A DNA stretch of 5,979 nt from JACZQZ01 sp046756945. Lineage in GTDB: Bacteria; Pseudomonadota; Alphaproteobacteria; Rhodospirillales; 2-02-FULL-58-16. Of the stretch, positions 5,978 through 5,979 are shown one piece after another. The number at the start of each line of letters is the position of its first letter. Positions within the stretch are counted from its first letter, which is position 1. The position numbers were made by a program, and so were the translations under genes. The DNA lies in NCBI GenBank assembly GCA_046756945.1, contig JBHHXI010000158.1, positions 1 through 5,979 on the forward strand. The letters are read 5' to 3'. Below the pieces are notes generated by a model. It was not told the origin of the DNA. It did not search any database and was given only the letters and a program-made list of their open reading frames with translations.

Positions 5978-5979
5978 GG

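Noticed and set aside
5961..5978. Five-codon frame (M-F-H-V-K) through the parS-like site
   Set aside because: The palindrome itself explains the sequence; a five-codon frame carries no coding evidence.

Overview
The window looks like chromosomal DNA of a GC-rich alphaproteobacterium, most likely of Rhodospirillales type. The reasons are a G/C-dominated third codon position, an alphaproteobacterial rho C-terminus, an MnmE with an alphaproteobacterial-style N-terminus, a small protein of the DUF6489 type, and a ParB-binding (parS-like) palindrome directly after mnmE. In many alphaproteobacteria rho, mnmE (trmE), mnmG (gidA), rsmG (gidB), parA and parB lie close together near the replication origin, so the window probably comes from that region. 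The lineage call is inference from family recognition, not from a database search.

Layout, left to right. 1-381: 3' end of rho (+), cut by the window edge. 382-453: short convergent spacer with an interrupted inverted repeat that could act as a terminator. 454-1428: qor-like NADPH:quinone oxidoreductase (-). 1429-1520: spacer with an unusual set of mutually exclusive GC-rich hairpins. 1521-1964: ogt, O6-alkylguanine-DNA alkyltransferase (-). 1974-4028: large thioredoxin-fold protein of the DUF255/YyaL/SSP411 family (-), only 9 bp upstream of ogt. 4029-4200: divergent regulatory region, visibly richer in A/T, holding a DnaA-box-like 9-mer and a compact inverted repeat. 4201-4446: small DUF6489-type protein (+). 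4447-4626: leader or spacer with three small hairpins and no convincing gene. 4627-5961: mnmE, complete (+). 5962-5977: near-consensus parS site abutting the mnmE stop codon.

Functionally, rho (transcription termination) and mnmE (tRNA wobble-uridine modification) are housekeeping genes. Between them sits a minus-strand block (YyaL-like, ogt, then qor) that may be one transcript with a possible structural break before qor, plus one divergently transcribed small gene. Ogt repairs alkylated DNA and Qor handles quinones or enals; a shared stress role for the block is only a guess.

I see no mobile element, CRISPR array, tRNA, rRNA or toxin-antitoxin pair, and no clear previously undescribed multi-gene system. 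The most informative non-coding signal is the parS-like palindrome. The least understood proteins are the DUF6489-type protein and the YyaL-family protein.
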